A DNA stretch of 64,000 nucleotides from Kribbella pratensis (GCF_004366075.1 NZ_SODU01000003.1:372001-436000); one strand, 5' to 3'; shown: positions 40,806 through 49,799, counted from the stretch's first letter. Made by a program: numbers and translations. The notes: generated by a model not told the origin, from the sequence alone.

Positions 40806-41797
40806 TCCGACCTCCCGAGATAGCGCAGGGCGTTCGACGTGAGCAGTTTGTGTTGCTGCTCCGCGGTCAGGAAGCCGGCCTTCCGCACCACCTCCCCGAC
40901 CGGCCGCTCACCCAGTGGATAGGGATAGTCACTGCCGACCAGAACGCGGTCTTCCCCCAAGGTATCGACAAGTAGCCGCAAAGGCGCTGATTCGAACACG
41001 ACCGTGTCGACCAGGATCCGGTCCAGGTACGCCGACGGTGGGTGCTCGGAGCAACCACGGACGATGTCCCCGCGCCGATGCCACGCGTTCTCCAGCCGCC
41101 CGAGCCAGAACGCGAAACTCCCGCCTCCGTGGGCGAAACAGATCCTCAAGGCAGGCGGCAACCGGTCGAACGCCCCGCCCAGGATCATCGCCAGCAACGA
41201 CAGATGCGTCTCGGCCGGCATCCCGGCCAGCCAGCGCGCCATCCACCGATCCAGCCGCGGCCCGCCCGGCATGTCCCACGGATGCACCAGCACCGGCGTA
41301 CCGGTCTCCGCGCAGTGGTTGAGGAAAGCAACGATCCCGGCGTCGTCGAGGTCCTTGTCGCCCACGTGGTTGCCGATCTCGACGCCGGCATGTCCGGCCG
41401 CCCGGCAACGGTCCAGTTCGGCACAGGCCAGGTCCGGATCCTGCAACGGCACCTGGCAGAACGGCACGAACCGGTCGTCACCGGCCAGCGTCTCCAAGGT
41501 GAGGTCGTTGAAGATCTCCGCCAGCTTGACGGCCTGCGCGGCCGGGCGTTCGTACCCGAAGAACACCGGGGTCGGCGACACCACCTGGAGGTCGATGCCG
41601 TCGGCATCCATATCGGCACGCCGTACGGCGGGATCCCAGGCCTGCGGCCCGACCGGGCGGAACTCCGACGAGCCGATCATGATCATGGCGGCCCGTTCGG
41701 AGTCGATCCGCAACCACGGCCAGCCGTCGCCGCCGCACGCCACCGAGAGATCCGGCCACCCGTGCGGGACCAGATGAGTGTGGACGTCTACGGTCAT
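40802..41797 (-). CDS. 2-amino-3-carboxymuconate-6-semialdehyde decarboxylase (ACMSD)
   Basis: 331 residues of the amidohydrolase superfamily. The N-terminal VDVHTHLVPHGW gives the HxH zinc pair (His6, His8); LVHPWDMPGG and CFAHGGGSFAFWLGRLENAWHRR supply later His residues, and LVGSDYPYPLGE the C-terminal Asp. This pattern is that of ACMSD. It decarboxylates the ring-opened product of the 3-hydroxyanthranilate dioxygenase encoded just upstream, steering carbon away from quinolinate. Coupled to both neighbours by 4-bp overlaps. Confidence 0.88.
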   Translation of the reverse strand: MTVDVHTHLVPHGWPDLSVACGGDGWPWLRIDSERAAMIMIGSSEFRPVGPQAWDPAVRRADMDADGIDLQVVSPTPVFFGYERPAAQAVKLAEIFNDLTLETLAGDDRFVPFCQVPLQDPDLACAELDRCRAAGHAGVEIGNHVGDKDLDDAGIVAFLNHCAETGTPVLVHPWDMPGGPRLDRWMARWLAGMPAETHLSLLAMILGGAFDRLPPALRICFAHGGGSFAFWLGRLENAWHRRGDIVRGCSEHPPSAYLDRILVDTVVFESAPLRLLVDTLGEDRVLVGSDYPYPLGERPVGEVVRKAGFLTAEQQHKLLTSNALRYLGRSE

Positions 41798-42309
41798 TTA
41801 CCCGGGTGCAGCGTGCCGCACTCCGGGCAGGTGCGTGCGTCCTCGCTCTCGTAGAAGGCTTTGAAGACCGGAGGGAGGTCCGCGACGATGTCGGTCACCT
41901 GGAGCTCGACCTCGTGAACGATCGCGTTGCAGTTGGCGCAGTACCAGCGGAACTTCTCCAGTACGCCGGGTTCCCGGACTCGCTCGATCACCAGGCCGAT
42001 CGAGTTCGGGCCGCGCTGCGGGGAGTGCGGCATGTTCCGGGGCAGCACCCACATCTCACCGGCGTTGACCGCAACCGTGGCCGGGCCGTCGTCGGTCATG
42101 ACGTTGACCTTGAGCTCACCGGAGATCTGGTAGAAGAACTCCTCGTACGGGTCGACGTGGAAGTCGGTGCGCTGGTTCGGGCCGCCGACCACCATCGTGA
42201 TGAAGTCGTCCCCGGTCGGGAACATCTGCTTGTTGCCGACCGGCGGCTTCAGCAGGTGCTTGTTCTCCTCGATCCATTGCGGAAAGTTCGTCGACTCCAA
42301 GTTCGCCAT
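41794..42309 (-). CDS. 3-hydroxyanthranilate 3,4-dioxygenase
   Basis: 171 residues from the ATG at 42309 with GGGAGGAG upstream; the gap from the RidA stop is 13 bp. The cupin carries the iron ligands His51, Glu57 and His95, with Arg47 and Arg99 at the substrate carboxylate positions known for the Cupriavidus enzyme. A C-terminal rubredoxin-like site is formed by Cys124/Cys127 (CANC) and Cys161/Cys164 (CPEC), typical of the bacterial form. It opens the ring of 3-hydroxyanthranilate to ACMS, the substrate of the next gene product. Confidence 0.95.
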   Translation of the reverse strand: MANLESTNFPQWIEENKHLLKPPVGNKQMFPTGDDFITMVVGGPNQRTDFHVDPYEEFFYQISGELKVNVMTDDGPATVAVNAGEMWVLPRNMPHSPQRGPNSIGLVIERVREPGVLEKFRWYCANCNAIVHEVELQVTDIVADLPPVFKAFYESEDARTCPECGTLHPGK

Positions 42310-42322
42310 ACCTACTCCTCCC

Positions 42323-42730
42323 TCAATGTTGCGGGATCGCCGCAACAGCCTGGATCTCGATCAGCAGCTGGGGATGCGGCAGCTGATGTACTGCGACGGT
42401 CGTGCGCGCCGGACCCGACTCGTCGAAGAATTCGCCGTACACCTCGTTGTACCCCCCGAAGTCGTTCATCGACACCAGGTACGTCGTCACGCTGACGAGG
42501 TCCTCCAACCCGGCCCCCACCGCCCCGAGCACGTCCCGGATGTTCTCCAGCACCGCCCGCGTCTGCACCCGGATGTCCAGCTCGACAGTGCCCATCGCAT
42601 CCACCGAGGCGCCCGCGATCGAGTTGTCCGGCCGCCGGCTCGACGTCCCCGAAACGAACGCGAACCCACCAGAAACCTTCACATGCGGAAACCGCCCCCG
42701 CGGCGTCGCCTTCCCGGGCACAACCGTCAT
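42323..42730 (-). CDS. RidA-family 2-aminomuconate deaminase
   Basis: 135 residues from the ATG at 42730, which overlaps the stop of the dehydrogenase gene by 4 bp. A YjgF/RidA fold is visible: HVKVSGGFAFVSGTSSRRPDN, QTRAVLENIRDVLGAVGAGLEDLVSVTTYLVSMNDFGGYNEVYGEFF, and ARTTVAVHQLPHPQLLIEIQAVA. In the aminophenol and kynurenine meta-cleavage pathways, RidA-family proteins hydrolyse 2-aminomuconate to 4-oxalocrotonate and ammonia. The context between the dehydrogenase and the dioxygenase supports that role over a general imine deaminase. Confidence 0.87.
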   Translation of the reverse strand: MTVVPGKATPRGRFPHVKVSGGFAFVSGTSSRRPDNSIAGASVDAMGTVELDIRVQTRAVLENIRDVLGAVGAGLEDLVSVTTYLVSMNDFGGYNEVYGEFFDESGPARTTVAVHQLPHPQLLIEIQAVAAIPQH

Positions 42731-44229
42731 GTGAGCTCCACGCAGACGTTCGTGGTTTCGGTGTAGAAGTCCACTGAATGGCGTCCCCCCTCGCGACCGA
42801 CGCCCGACAACTTCACCCCGCCGAAGGGCGTGCGGAGATCGCGGAGGAACCAGGTGTTGATCCAGCACAACCCCACATCAAGCGCTGCACCGGCCCGATG
42901 CGCCCGGCCGACGTCGCGGGTCCAGACGGTGGCCGCCAGCCCGTAGTCGGAGGAGTTGGCGAGGGCGTAGGCCTCTTCCTCGGTGTCGAAGGGGGCGATG
43001 TGGCAGATCGGACCGAAGATCTCCTCGCGGTTCGTCCGAGCGTCCGCGGGCAGGCCGGTGACAACGGTTGGTTGTATGTAGCAACCGCCGTCGCGGGCGT
43101 CACCGAACGTCGGTACACCGCCGCCGGCCAGTACGTCGGCGCCTTCCACTCGGGCGAGGTCGTAGTACGACAGGACCTTGTCGCGGTGCTGTTTCGAGAT
43201 GAGCGGCATGTTCATCGTGGCCTCGTCGGCCGGCCAGCCGTAGGTGAGTTCGCCGGCTCGCGCTGCCAGGCGTTCGGTGAACTGCTCGAAGATCGGGCGT
43301 TCGACGTACAGACGTTCCGTGCACAAGCAGACCTGCCCGCCGTTCGTGAAGACCGACCGGACCGACCCCTCCACCGCGGCGTCGAGATCGCAGTCGGCGA
43401 AGATCAGCCCCGCGTTCTTTCCGCCGAGCTCGAAGGACACCGCCTTGACCCGGTCCGCGGCCACCTTCGCGATCGCCGTACCGGTCGCGGACTCGCCGGT
43501 GAACGTGATCGCGTCCACGCCCGGATGCCGAGTGAGGTACTCCCCCGCCGACGACGGCCCGAACCCGTGCACCAGGTTGAAGACGCCATCAGGTACGCCG
43601 GCCTCGGCCATCACCTCGGCGAGGACGGTCGCCGACGACGGCGTCTCCTCGGACGGCTTCACCACCACCGCGTTGCCGCAGGCAAGCGCCGGCGCGACCT
43701 TCCACGTGAGCAGCAGCAGTGGAAGATTCCACGGTACGACGATCGCCACCACACCGACCGGTCTCCGGACGGCGTAGTTCAACGCCCGCCGCCCGTCCGG
43801 GAGCACGGTCGTGTACGACTCGGTCGGCACCGTCGTCGCGAAATCCGCGAACGCACGGAAGTTGGCCGCACCGCGCGGAATGTCCAGCGTGCGCGCCTGG
43901 CTGATCGACTTCCCAGTGTCACCGACCTCCGCCGCCACCAGATCCTCGAACCGCCGCTCCAGCCCGTCGGCGACCCGCCGCAGTACGACGGCCCGCTCCT
44001 GTTCGCTCATCCGCCCCCACGGACCACTCAGCGCCCGCCGAGCCGCGGCAACCGCCGCGTCCACAGTCGACTCGTCCGCCTCACAGACATCGAAGATCTG
44101 CTGTCCCGTCACCGGCGAGATCTTTGCGAACCGCGAAGCACTCTCCACAAACGTTCCGCCGACGAAATGCCGCAGCAACCCCACGGAGCTGGGCTGCCCG
44201 GTCAACAGCGAAGGCGACCACAGGCTCAC
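42727..44229 (-). CDS. 2-aminomuconic 6-semialdehyde dehydrogenase
   Basis: 500 residues from the GTG at 44229, which overlaps the stop of the monooxygenase gene (GTGA). An NAD-dependent aldehyde dehydrogenase: VPWNLP with Asn168, SFELGGKNAG with Glu267 and GGQVCLC with catalytic Cys301, plus IFGPICHIAPF and the C-terminal FGGVKLSGVGREGG. It oxidises the semialdehyde made by ACMSD to 2-aminomuconate before it cyclises to picolinate. Related enzymes act on 2-hydroxymuconic semialdehyde; context selects the amino form. Confidence 0.9.
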   Translation of the reverse strand: MSLWSPSLLTGQPSSVGLLRHFVGGTFVESASRFAKISPVTGQQIFDVCEADESTVDAAVAAARRALSGPWGRMSEQERAVVLRRVADGLERRFEDLVAAEVGDTGKSISQARTLDIPRGAANFRAFADFATTVPTESYTTVLPDGRRALNYAVRRPVGVVAIVVPWNLPLLLLTWKVAPALACGNAVVVKPSEETPSSATVLAEVMAEAGVPDGVFNLVHGFGPSSAGEYLTRHPGVDAITFTGESATGTAIAKVAADRVKAVSFELGGKNAGLIFADCDLDAAVEGSVRSVFTNGGQVCLCTERLYVERPIFEQFTERLAARAGELTYGWPADEATMNMPLISKQHRDKVLSYYDLARVEGADVLAGGGVPTFGDARDGGCYIQPTVVTGLPADARTNREEIFGPICHIAPFDTEEEAYALANSSDYGLAATVWTRDVGRAHRAGAALDVGLCWINTWFLRDLRTPFGGVKLSGVGREGGRHSVDFYTETTNVCVELT

Positions 44230-45524
44230 CGTCGTCGCCTCCGAACAAGTCCGAGCAGGACCCCGGCCGACGCAACCGCCGCAGCGCCGAGCAGCTGGTG
44301 CTGGCGGTGCACTCGGCGCTGAACTTCGGCGTACGGCGTGGTTGAGAACGACACGAGCTCGTAGCGGGAGACGTAGGTGCCGGGGAGTAGTCGTTCCAGG
44401 GCATGCTCGACGCGTTTCTGGAGGCGGAAGACCGGAGAGGCGACCTTGTCGCGCATCTCGACGAAGTTCGCGAGGGCCATCTCCGCGATCGCCTCGGTGT
44501 TCTCGCGCCGTCGGGTCTCGAACAGCGGCAGTGCGCGCGCCCACGAGCCGCCCGTGTCGTCCAGGCAGCGATCCAGCTCGACGACGTCCTCGAAGGCACA
44601 GTTCGCGCCTTGCCCGTAGAACGGCACGATCGCGTGCGCCGCGTCGCCGAGCAACGCCGTACGTCCATGGGCCTGCCACGGCAGCGTGTGCACCGTCCCG
44701 AGGACGCCGACCGGGTTGTTGAGATAGTCGTCGACCAGATCCGGTGCCAACGGCAACAGATCCGGATAGTTCACACGGAAGTGCTCCTCGATGGCAGTCG
44801 TCGACGTGAGCGCGTCGAACGACCCGGCCGGCCAGAACAGCGTGCAGGTGAACGAGCGGTCGGGGTTCGGCAGCGCGATCATCATCGACGTACCACGCGG
44901 CCAGATGTGCAGCGCGCCGGGATCCAGCGCGAACTCACCGGACGCCGCCGGGATCGACAACTCCTTGTACCCGTAGTCGAGGAAGTCCACGTCCTCCGCG
45001 ACGATGCCCTCGGCAAGCAATTGCTCGCGCACCGCGGATCCGGCGCCGTCGGCGCCCAGCACCACGTCCGCCGCGACCGAAACCTTCCCGGACGGCGTCG
45101 CGAACACCATCTGACCGGCAGCCGAGTCCAGCTCCACCAACCGGTGCTCGAACTCCACCGACACGCCAGGAGCAGCCGACGCCGCCGACAGCAATGCGTT
45201 GTTCAGCGCGCCCCGGCTGATCGAGTTGATCGCCCGGTCCCCGGACGCCGAGTACGCCTGGAAGTCCAGCGGCCCCGACACCGGATGGATCATCCGGCCC
45301 TTCATCGGCAACGCGTCCGCCATCACCTCGTCGACCAGGCCGATCCGCCGCAAGGCGTCCAGGCCGCGCTCGGAGATCGCCAGGTTGATCGACCGGCCGC
45401 GTTCCTCCTGCGAGACCCGAGGATCCGGGCGCCGCTCGTACAGCGTCACGGTCAGGCCGCGGCGCGCGAGGAAGCACGCGAGCAGCGAACCGGTCAGCCC
45501 TGCGCCGACGATCGCGACCTTCAT
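44226..45524 (-). CDS. Kynurenine 3-monooxygenase
   Basis: 432 residues of the class A flavin monooxygenases: VAIVGAGLTGSLLACFLARRG at the N-terminus binds FAD, VVLGADGAGSAVR is the DG motif, and TALLGDAAHAIVPFYGQGANCAFEDV is the GD motif with the GQG typical of KMO. The C-terminus ends in a hydrophobic helix and an arginine cluster (HQLLGAAAVASAGVLLGL, then RRRRR), a likely membrane anchor. It hydroxylates kynurenine to 3-hydroxykynurenine with NADPH and O2. The ATG overlaps the kynureninase stop by 4 bp. Confidence 0.92.
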   Translation of the reverse strand: MKVAIVGAGLTGSLLACFLARRGLTVTLYERRPDPRVSQEERGRSINLAISERGLDALRRIGLVDEVMADALPMKGRMIHPVSGPLDFQAYSASGDRAINSISRGALNNALLSAASAAPGVSVEFEHRLVELDSAAGQMVFATPSGKVSVAADVVLGADGAGSAVREQLLAEGIVAEDVDFLDYGYKELSIPAASGEFALDPGALHIWPRGTSMMIALPNPDRSFTCTLFWPAGSFDALTSTTAIEEHFRVNYPDLLPLAPDLVDDYLNNPVGVLGTVHTLPWQAHGRTALLGDAAHAIVPFYGQGANCAFEDVVELDRCLDDTGGSWARALPLFETRRRENTEAIAEMALANFVEMRDKVASPVFRLQKRVEHALERLLPGTYVSRYELVSFSTTPYAEVQRRVHRQHQLLGAAAVASAGVLLGLVRRRRR

Positions 45525-46756
45525 GGCATCACCTCGGCCAACGCCGTTCCGGCCCGCCAGCAGTCGTGGTACGTCGAGTACAACGGCACCGGCGCGAACC
45601 GCAGTACGTCGGGCTCCCGCGAGTCCGCGATCACGCCGTACTCGAACCGAAGCCGCCGCGACAGCTCACCGGCTCCACGCACCCGCACAGACAACTGGGC
45701 GCCGCGTCGCGCCGGATCGGCCGGAGTGATGATCTCCGCCGTACCGGTCAGCAGTTTCTCCAGGTATGCCGTCAACCGCACACTCCGCTCCCGTAGTACC
45801 TCGATGCCGACCTTGTCGAAGATCTCCAGCGACGTCCGCACCGGGCTCATCGAGAAGATCGGCGGGTTCGACACCTGCCACGCGTCCGCGGTCGCCGGCG
45901 GCCGGGACTCCGGTGTCATCTCGAACCGCGTCTTCGCGTCGGTGCTCCACCAGCCCTCGAACCGCGGCAGGTCCGCGCCGAGATGCCGCTCGTGCACGAA
46001 GGCACCGGCGATCGCGCCCGGCCCGGAGTTCAGGTACTTGTACGAGCACCACGCGGCGAAGTCCACGTCCCAGTCGTGCAACGCGAGCGGCACGTTCCCG
46101 GCCGCGTGCGCGAGGTCCCACCCGACGATCGACCCGGCCGCATGACCGGCCTTCGTGATCGTGGGAATGTCCATCAGCTCACCGGTCAGGTAGTTCACGC
46201 CGCCCAGCAGTACGAGCGCCACGTCGCCACCGAGCTGCTCGACGACATCCGCCGTACGCAGACTGTGCTCCCCCGGTCGCGGACGTAGCCGGATCACCGC
46301 GTCCTCCGCGTCGTACCCGTGGAACGCGACCTGCGACCGTACGGCGTAACTGTCCGAGGGGAACGCCGAGTCCTCGATGACGATCCGGTGCCGGGACCGT
46401 GTCGGACGGTAGAACGACACCATCAACAGGTGCAGGTTGACGGTGAGCGTGTTCATCACGACCGTCTCGCTCGGCAACGCTCCGACGAGCCGCGCCGCCG
46501 GACCGGTCAGCAGCTCGTGGTACGGCAACCAGGGCCGGGCAGCGTCCAGATGTCCTTCGACCCCGAGCGCTGCCCACGAGTCCAGGTCCTCGAGCAGCTC
46601 GGACCGGGTCGCCTTCGGGCGCAGGCCGAGCGAGTTCCCGGCGAAGTACGCGACCTCCGGGTAGTCGCCTCCCTGAGCGGGCGGTACGTCGAACAGCTCC
46701 CGGTGCCCTAGGTCCGCGGCATCGAGTTCCAGTGCCCCCGTCTCGGAAGGGGTCAC
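45521..46756 (-). CDS. kynU: Kynureninase
   Basis: 411 residues from a GTG that overlaps the glgC stop (GTGA). A PLP fold type I enzyme: FAGNSLGLRP near residue 38, VGWDLAHAAGN with Asp214 under the cofactor, and CSYKYLNSGPGA with Lys240 as the Schiff-base residue; FEGWWSTDAKTRFEM and QVSNPPIFSMSPVRTSLEIF complete the active site. It cleaves 3-hydroxykynurenine to 3-hydroxyanthranilate and alanine. It is first of the six catabolic genes after glgC, and codon use looks like that of its neighbours. Confidence 0.95.
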   Translation of the reverse strand: MTPSETGALELDAADLGHRELFDVPPAQGGDYPEVAYFAGNSLGLRPKATRSELLEDLDSWAALGVEGHLDAARPWLPYHELLTGPAARLVGALPSETVVMNTLTVNLHLLMVSFYRPTRSRHRIVIEDSAFPSDSYAVRSQVAFHGYDAEDAVIRLRPRPGEHSLRTADVVEQLGGDVALVLLGGVNYLTGELMDIPTITKAGHAAGSIVGWDLAHAAGNVPLALHDWDVDFAAWCSYKYLNSGPGAIAGAFVHERHLGADLPRFEGWWSTDAKTRFEMTPESRPPATADAWQVSNPPIFSMSPVRTSLEIFDKVGIEVLRERSVRLTAYLEKLLTGTAEIITPADPARRGAQLSVRVRGAGELSRRLRFEYGVIADSREPDVLRFAPVPLYSTYHDCWRAGTALAEVMP

Positions 46757-48012
46757 GCCTCGGCAACCTCGTCGGCGGCGGCCTTCGGCGCCTCGATCAC
46801 CTGCCCCTTGCCGAGCACCGTCACGCCGCCCTTGGACACCGTGAACCCGCGCTCCCGGTCGTAGTCCTGGTCGACGCCGATCTCGGTACCGTCCGGGATC
46901 ACGATGTTCTTGTCCAGGATCACGTTCTTCAGCACGACGTCCTTGCCGATCTTGCAGTTGTCCATGATCACGGAGTACCGGATGTCCGCGCCGGCGCTGA
47001 CAATCACGTTCGACCCGAGCACCGAGTGGTCGACATGTGCGCCGGACACGATCGAGCCCTGGCAGACGATCGACTCGCCGACCGTCGCGTCGTCGGTGAA
47101 CTTCGCCCCGGGCAGTTGCGGGTGCGAGGTGAAGATCGGCCAGTCGTTGTTGTAGAGGTTGAACACCGGCTGGATCGACACCAGGTCCATGTGCGCCTCG
47201 TGGTACGAGTCCAGCGACCCGACGTCCCGCCAGTACGAGCGGTCCCGGTCGAGGGCGCCCGGTACGTCGTTGTCCTTGAAGTCGTAGACGCCCGCCTTGC
47301 CCTCGGCAACGAGCATCGGGACGATGTCGCCGCCCATGTCGTGCCGCGAGGCCGGGTCGGCGGCGTCCTTGCGCAGCGCCTCGACCAGCACGTCCCGGCT
47401 GAACACGTAGTTGCCCATCGACGCGAACGTCTCGTCCGGCGAGTCCGGCAGTCCCGGCGGGTCGGCCGGCTTCTCCAGGAACTCCTCGATCGTGTGCCCG
47501 TTCGCGGCGGTCTTGATCACGCCGAACTCGCTCGCCTCGACCCGCGGTACCCGGATACCGGCCACCGTCACGCCGTTGCCCCGCTCGATGTGCGCGGCGA
47601 CCATCTGCGACGCGTCCATCCGGTACACGTGGTCGGCGCCGAAGACCACGATGATGTCGGGCTGGAAGTCGTCGATCAGGTTCATCGACTGGTAGATCGC
47701 GTCCGCGCTGCCCTGGTACCACTGCGGGCCGAGCCGCTGCTGGGCGGGCACACAACTGACGAAGTTGCCGAGCAGGGTGGACATCCGCCAGGTCACCGTC
47801 ACGTGCCGGTCCAGTGAGTGCGACTTGTACTGCGTCAGCACGAACAGGTTCCGGATGCCGGCGTTGACGAGGTTGGACAGCACGAAGTCGATCAGGCGAT
47901 AACTGCCGCCGAACGGCACGGCCGGTTTGGCCCGGTCCGCCGTCAGCGGCATCAACCGCTTCCCCTCGCCACCGGCCAGCACGATTCCGAGAACTCTGGG
48001 CGCCTTTGCCAT
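46753..48012 (-). CDS. glgC: Glucose-1-phosphate adenylyltransferase GlgC
   Basis: 419 residues. LGIVLAGGEGKRLMPLTADRAKPAVPFGG is the nucleotidyltransferase signature and activator region; FGADHVYRMD holds the metal Asp, EFLEKPADPPG and YWRDVGSLDSYHEAH are substrate loops, and a left-handed beta-helix with IVSGAHVDHSVLGSNVIVSAGADI closes the protein. It makes ADP-glucose for glycogen or maltose-1-phosphate (GlgE pathway). It is transcribed away from the glycogen synthase gene, with a GNAT gene between, and runs directly into the kynurenine genes through a 4-bp overlap. Confidence 0.96.
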   Translation of the reverse strand: MAKAPRVLGIVLAGGEGKRLMPLTADRAKPAVPFGGSYRLIDFVLSNLVNAGIRNLFVLTQYKSHSLDRHVTVTWRMSTLLGNFVSCVPAQQRLGPQWYQGSADAIYQSMNLIDDFQPDIIVVFGADHVYRMDASQMVAAHIERGNGVTVAGIRVPRVEASEFGVIKTAANGHTIEEFLEKPADPPGLPDSPDETFASMGNYVFSRDVLVEALRKDAADPASRHDMGGDIVPMLVAEGKAGVYDFKDNDVPGALDRDRSYWRDVGSLDSYHEAHMDLVSIQPVFNLYNNDWPIFTSHPQLPGAKFTDDATVGESIVCQGSIVSGAHVDHSVLGSNVIVSAGADIRYSVIMDNCKIGKDVVLKNVILDKNIVIPDGTEIGVDQDYDRERGFTVSKGGVTVLGKGQVIEAPKAAADEVAEA

Positions 48013-48076
48013 GTCCGCACCTTAGCTCCGACGACCCGCGGACATAAGCGTTTGCGCGCGTCGCAACACTGGAAGG

Positions 48077-48622
48077 ATGCCGATCCTCGTCGTACCGACC
48101 ACTGCCGTTCACCGATCGTTTCTCGCGGCCTGGGACGAGCTCGGTCCGGATCATGAGCGGTGGATGGGTGCGCGGTCGATCGCCGGCGCCGAGGAGGAGT
48201 GGACCCGCGCGCAGGCCGCGGATCCCGCCGAGTTCGCCCGCCTGGTCGACGCGATCAGGGCGGAGGCCGAGCCGGAGACCGAACTGGCGGCCGGTCTCGT
48301 GCACCAGACCGTGCTGTGGTTCGTGGACGGCGTCGAGTTCCTCGGCCGGCTCTCGATCCGCCACGACCTGACGCCGGCGCTCACCGAGGTCGGCGGGCAC
48401 ATCGGGTACTGCGTCCGCCCGTCGGCCCGGCGGCGCGGGTACGCGACCCAGATGCTCACCCAGTCGCTCCCGATCGCCGGCGCACTCGGCATCGAGCCCG
48501 CACTCGTCACCTGCGACGTGGACAACACCGCGTCGCGCAAGGCGATCGAGGCAGCTGGTGGCGAACTGGAAGACGAACGACACGGAAAGCTGCGCTTCTG
48601 GGTGCCGACACACGTGTCCTGA
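48077..48622 (+). CDS. GNAT-family N-acetyltransferase
   Basis: 181 residues. EVGGHIGYCVRPSARRRGYATQMLTQSLPIA is the acetyl-CoA binding loop (RRRGYA), and VTCDVDNTASRKAIEAAGGELEDE the C-terminal signature. The N-terminal part (RWMGARSIAGAEEEWTRAQAADPAEFARLVD) resembles uncharacterised YkwB-like acetyltransferases. Substrate unknown. It lies in the 64-bp-spaced divergent position to glgC and 19 bp before glycogen synthase, so it may share a transcript with the latter. Confidence 0.85.
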   Translation: MPILVVPTTAVHRSFLAAWDELGPDHERWMGARSIAGAEEEWTRAQAADPAEFARLVDAIRAEAEPETELAAGLVHQTVLWFVDGVEFLGRLSIRHDLTPALTEVGGHIGYCVRPSARRRGYATQMLTQSLPIAGALGIEPALVTCDVDNTASRKAIEAAGGELEDERHGKLRFWVPTHVS

Positions 48623-48641
48623 TGACCTAGGGTCGGAGCTT

Positions 48642-49799
48642 ATGAAGGTCGCCATCCTGACGCGTGAGTTTCCTCCGGACGTGTACGGCGGGGCGGGGGT
48701 GCACGTGGACTTCCTGGTCCGCGAACTGCGCCGGCTGATCGACGTCGACGTACAGTGCATGGGCGAGCCCCGGAAAGGCGCGACCGCGCATTCCGAGGAC
48801 GACCCGCGGATCCCGAACGCGAACGCGGCGCTGCGCATCCTCTCCACCGACCTGACCATGACCGCAGCCGTCGGGGCGGCGGACCTGGTGCACTCGCACA
48901 CCTGGTACGCGAACATGGCGGGGCATTGGGCCAAGCTGCTGTACGACGTACCGCATGTGGTGACCGCGCACTCGCTGGAGCCGCGCCGGCCGTGGAAGGC
49001 CGAGCAACTGGGCGGTGGGTACCGGCTGTCGAGCTGGGCCGAGCGGACGGCGTACGAGGCGGCCGATGCGGTCGTCGCGGTGAGCCGCGGGATGCGGACC
49101 GACGTCCTCGACTGCTACCCGTCGATCGACCCGGCCAAGGTGCACGTGATCTCGAACGGGATCGACGCGGACTTCTACCGGCCGGATCCGTCGACGCACG
49201 TGCTCGAGCGGCTCGGCGTCGACCTGAACCGTCCGTACGTGACGTTCGTCGGCCGGATCACCCGGCAGAAGGGCGTGCCGCACCTGCTCCGGGCGGGGCT
49301 GCGTCTGGACCCGTCCGTGCAGCTCGTGCTGCTGGCCGGTGCCGCCGACACGGTCGAGCTGAAGGCCGAGACCGACGTGCTGATCAACGACCTGAAACTG
49401 GCCCGCGACGGTGTGTTCGTGGTCTCCGAGATGCTGCCGCGGGAAGACGTCCGGCAGGTGCTGACGCACGCGCTGGCGTTCTGCTGCCCGTCGATCTACG
49501 AGCCGCTCGGCATCGTCAACCTGGAGGCGATGGCCTGTGAGACCGCGGTCGTCGCGAGTGCGGTCGGCGGTATCCCCGAGGTCGTCGACGACGGCGTGAC
49601 CGGCACCCTGGTCCCGTACGACGAGAACGATCCGGACGCCTTCGAGCGCGGTCTCGCGGACGGAATCAACGCGCTGGTCGACGATCCTTCGCGAGCTGAC
49701 GCGATGGGTAAAGCTGGGCGGCGCCGCGCGGTCTCCGAGTTCGGCTGGGACGCCGTCGCCCAACGCACCGTCGAGCTGTACAACAGCCTGCTCGGGTAG
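48642..49799 (+). CDS. glgM: Glycogen synthase, actinobacterial GlgA/GlgM type (GT4)
   Basis: 385 residues from the ATG at 48642 (GGAG just upstream). KVAILTREFPPDVYGGAGVHVDFLVREL opens the GT4 fold; VTFVGRITRQKGVPHLLRAG and PSIYEPLGIVNLEAMACETAVVASAVGGIPEVV are the donor-site motifs, with the EPLGIVNLE retaining-GT Glu pair. It is the short actinobacterial form (about 385 residues, not the 480 of E. coli GlgA). Its M. tuberculosis homologue makes maltose-1-phosphate for the GlgE pathway from ADP-glucose. Near glgC, as in mycobacteria. Confidence 0.92.
   Translation: MKVAILTREFPPDVYGGAGVHVDFLVRELRRLIDVDVQCMGEPRKGATAHSEDDPRIPNANAALRILSTDLTMTAAVGAADLVHSHTWYANMAGHWAKLLYDVPHVVTAHSLEPRRPWKAEQLGGGYRLSSWAERTAYEAADAVVAVSRGMRTDVLDCYPSIDPAKVHVISNGIDADFYRPDPSTHVLERLGVDLNRPYVTFVGRITRQKGVPHLLRAGLRLDPSVQLVLLAGAADTVELKAETDVLINDLKLARDGVFVVSEMLPREDVRQVLTHALAFCCPSIYEPLGIVNLEAMACETAVVASAVGGIPEVVDDGVTGTLVPYDENDPDAFERGLADGINALVDDPSRADAMGKAGRRRAVSEFGWDAVAQRTVELYNSLLG

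Noticed and set aside
46757..48934. An open frame extending kynureninase upstream for 726 codons across glgC and beyond
   Set aside because: The kynureninase homology begins near 46756 and glgC occupies this strand in another frame with full-length motifs. The extension has no recognisable domain.
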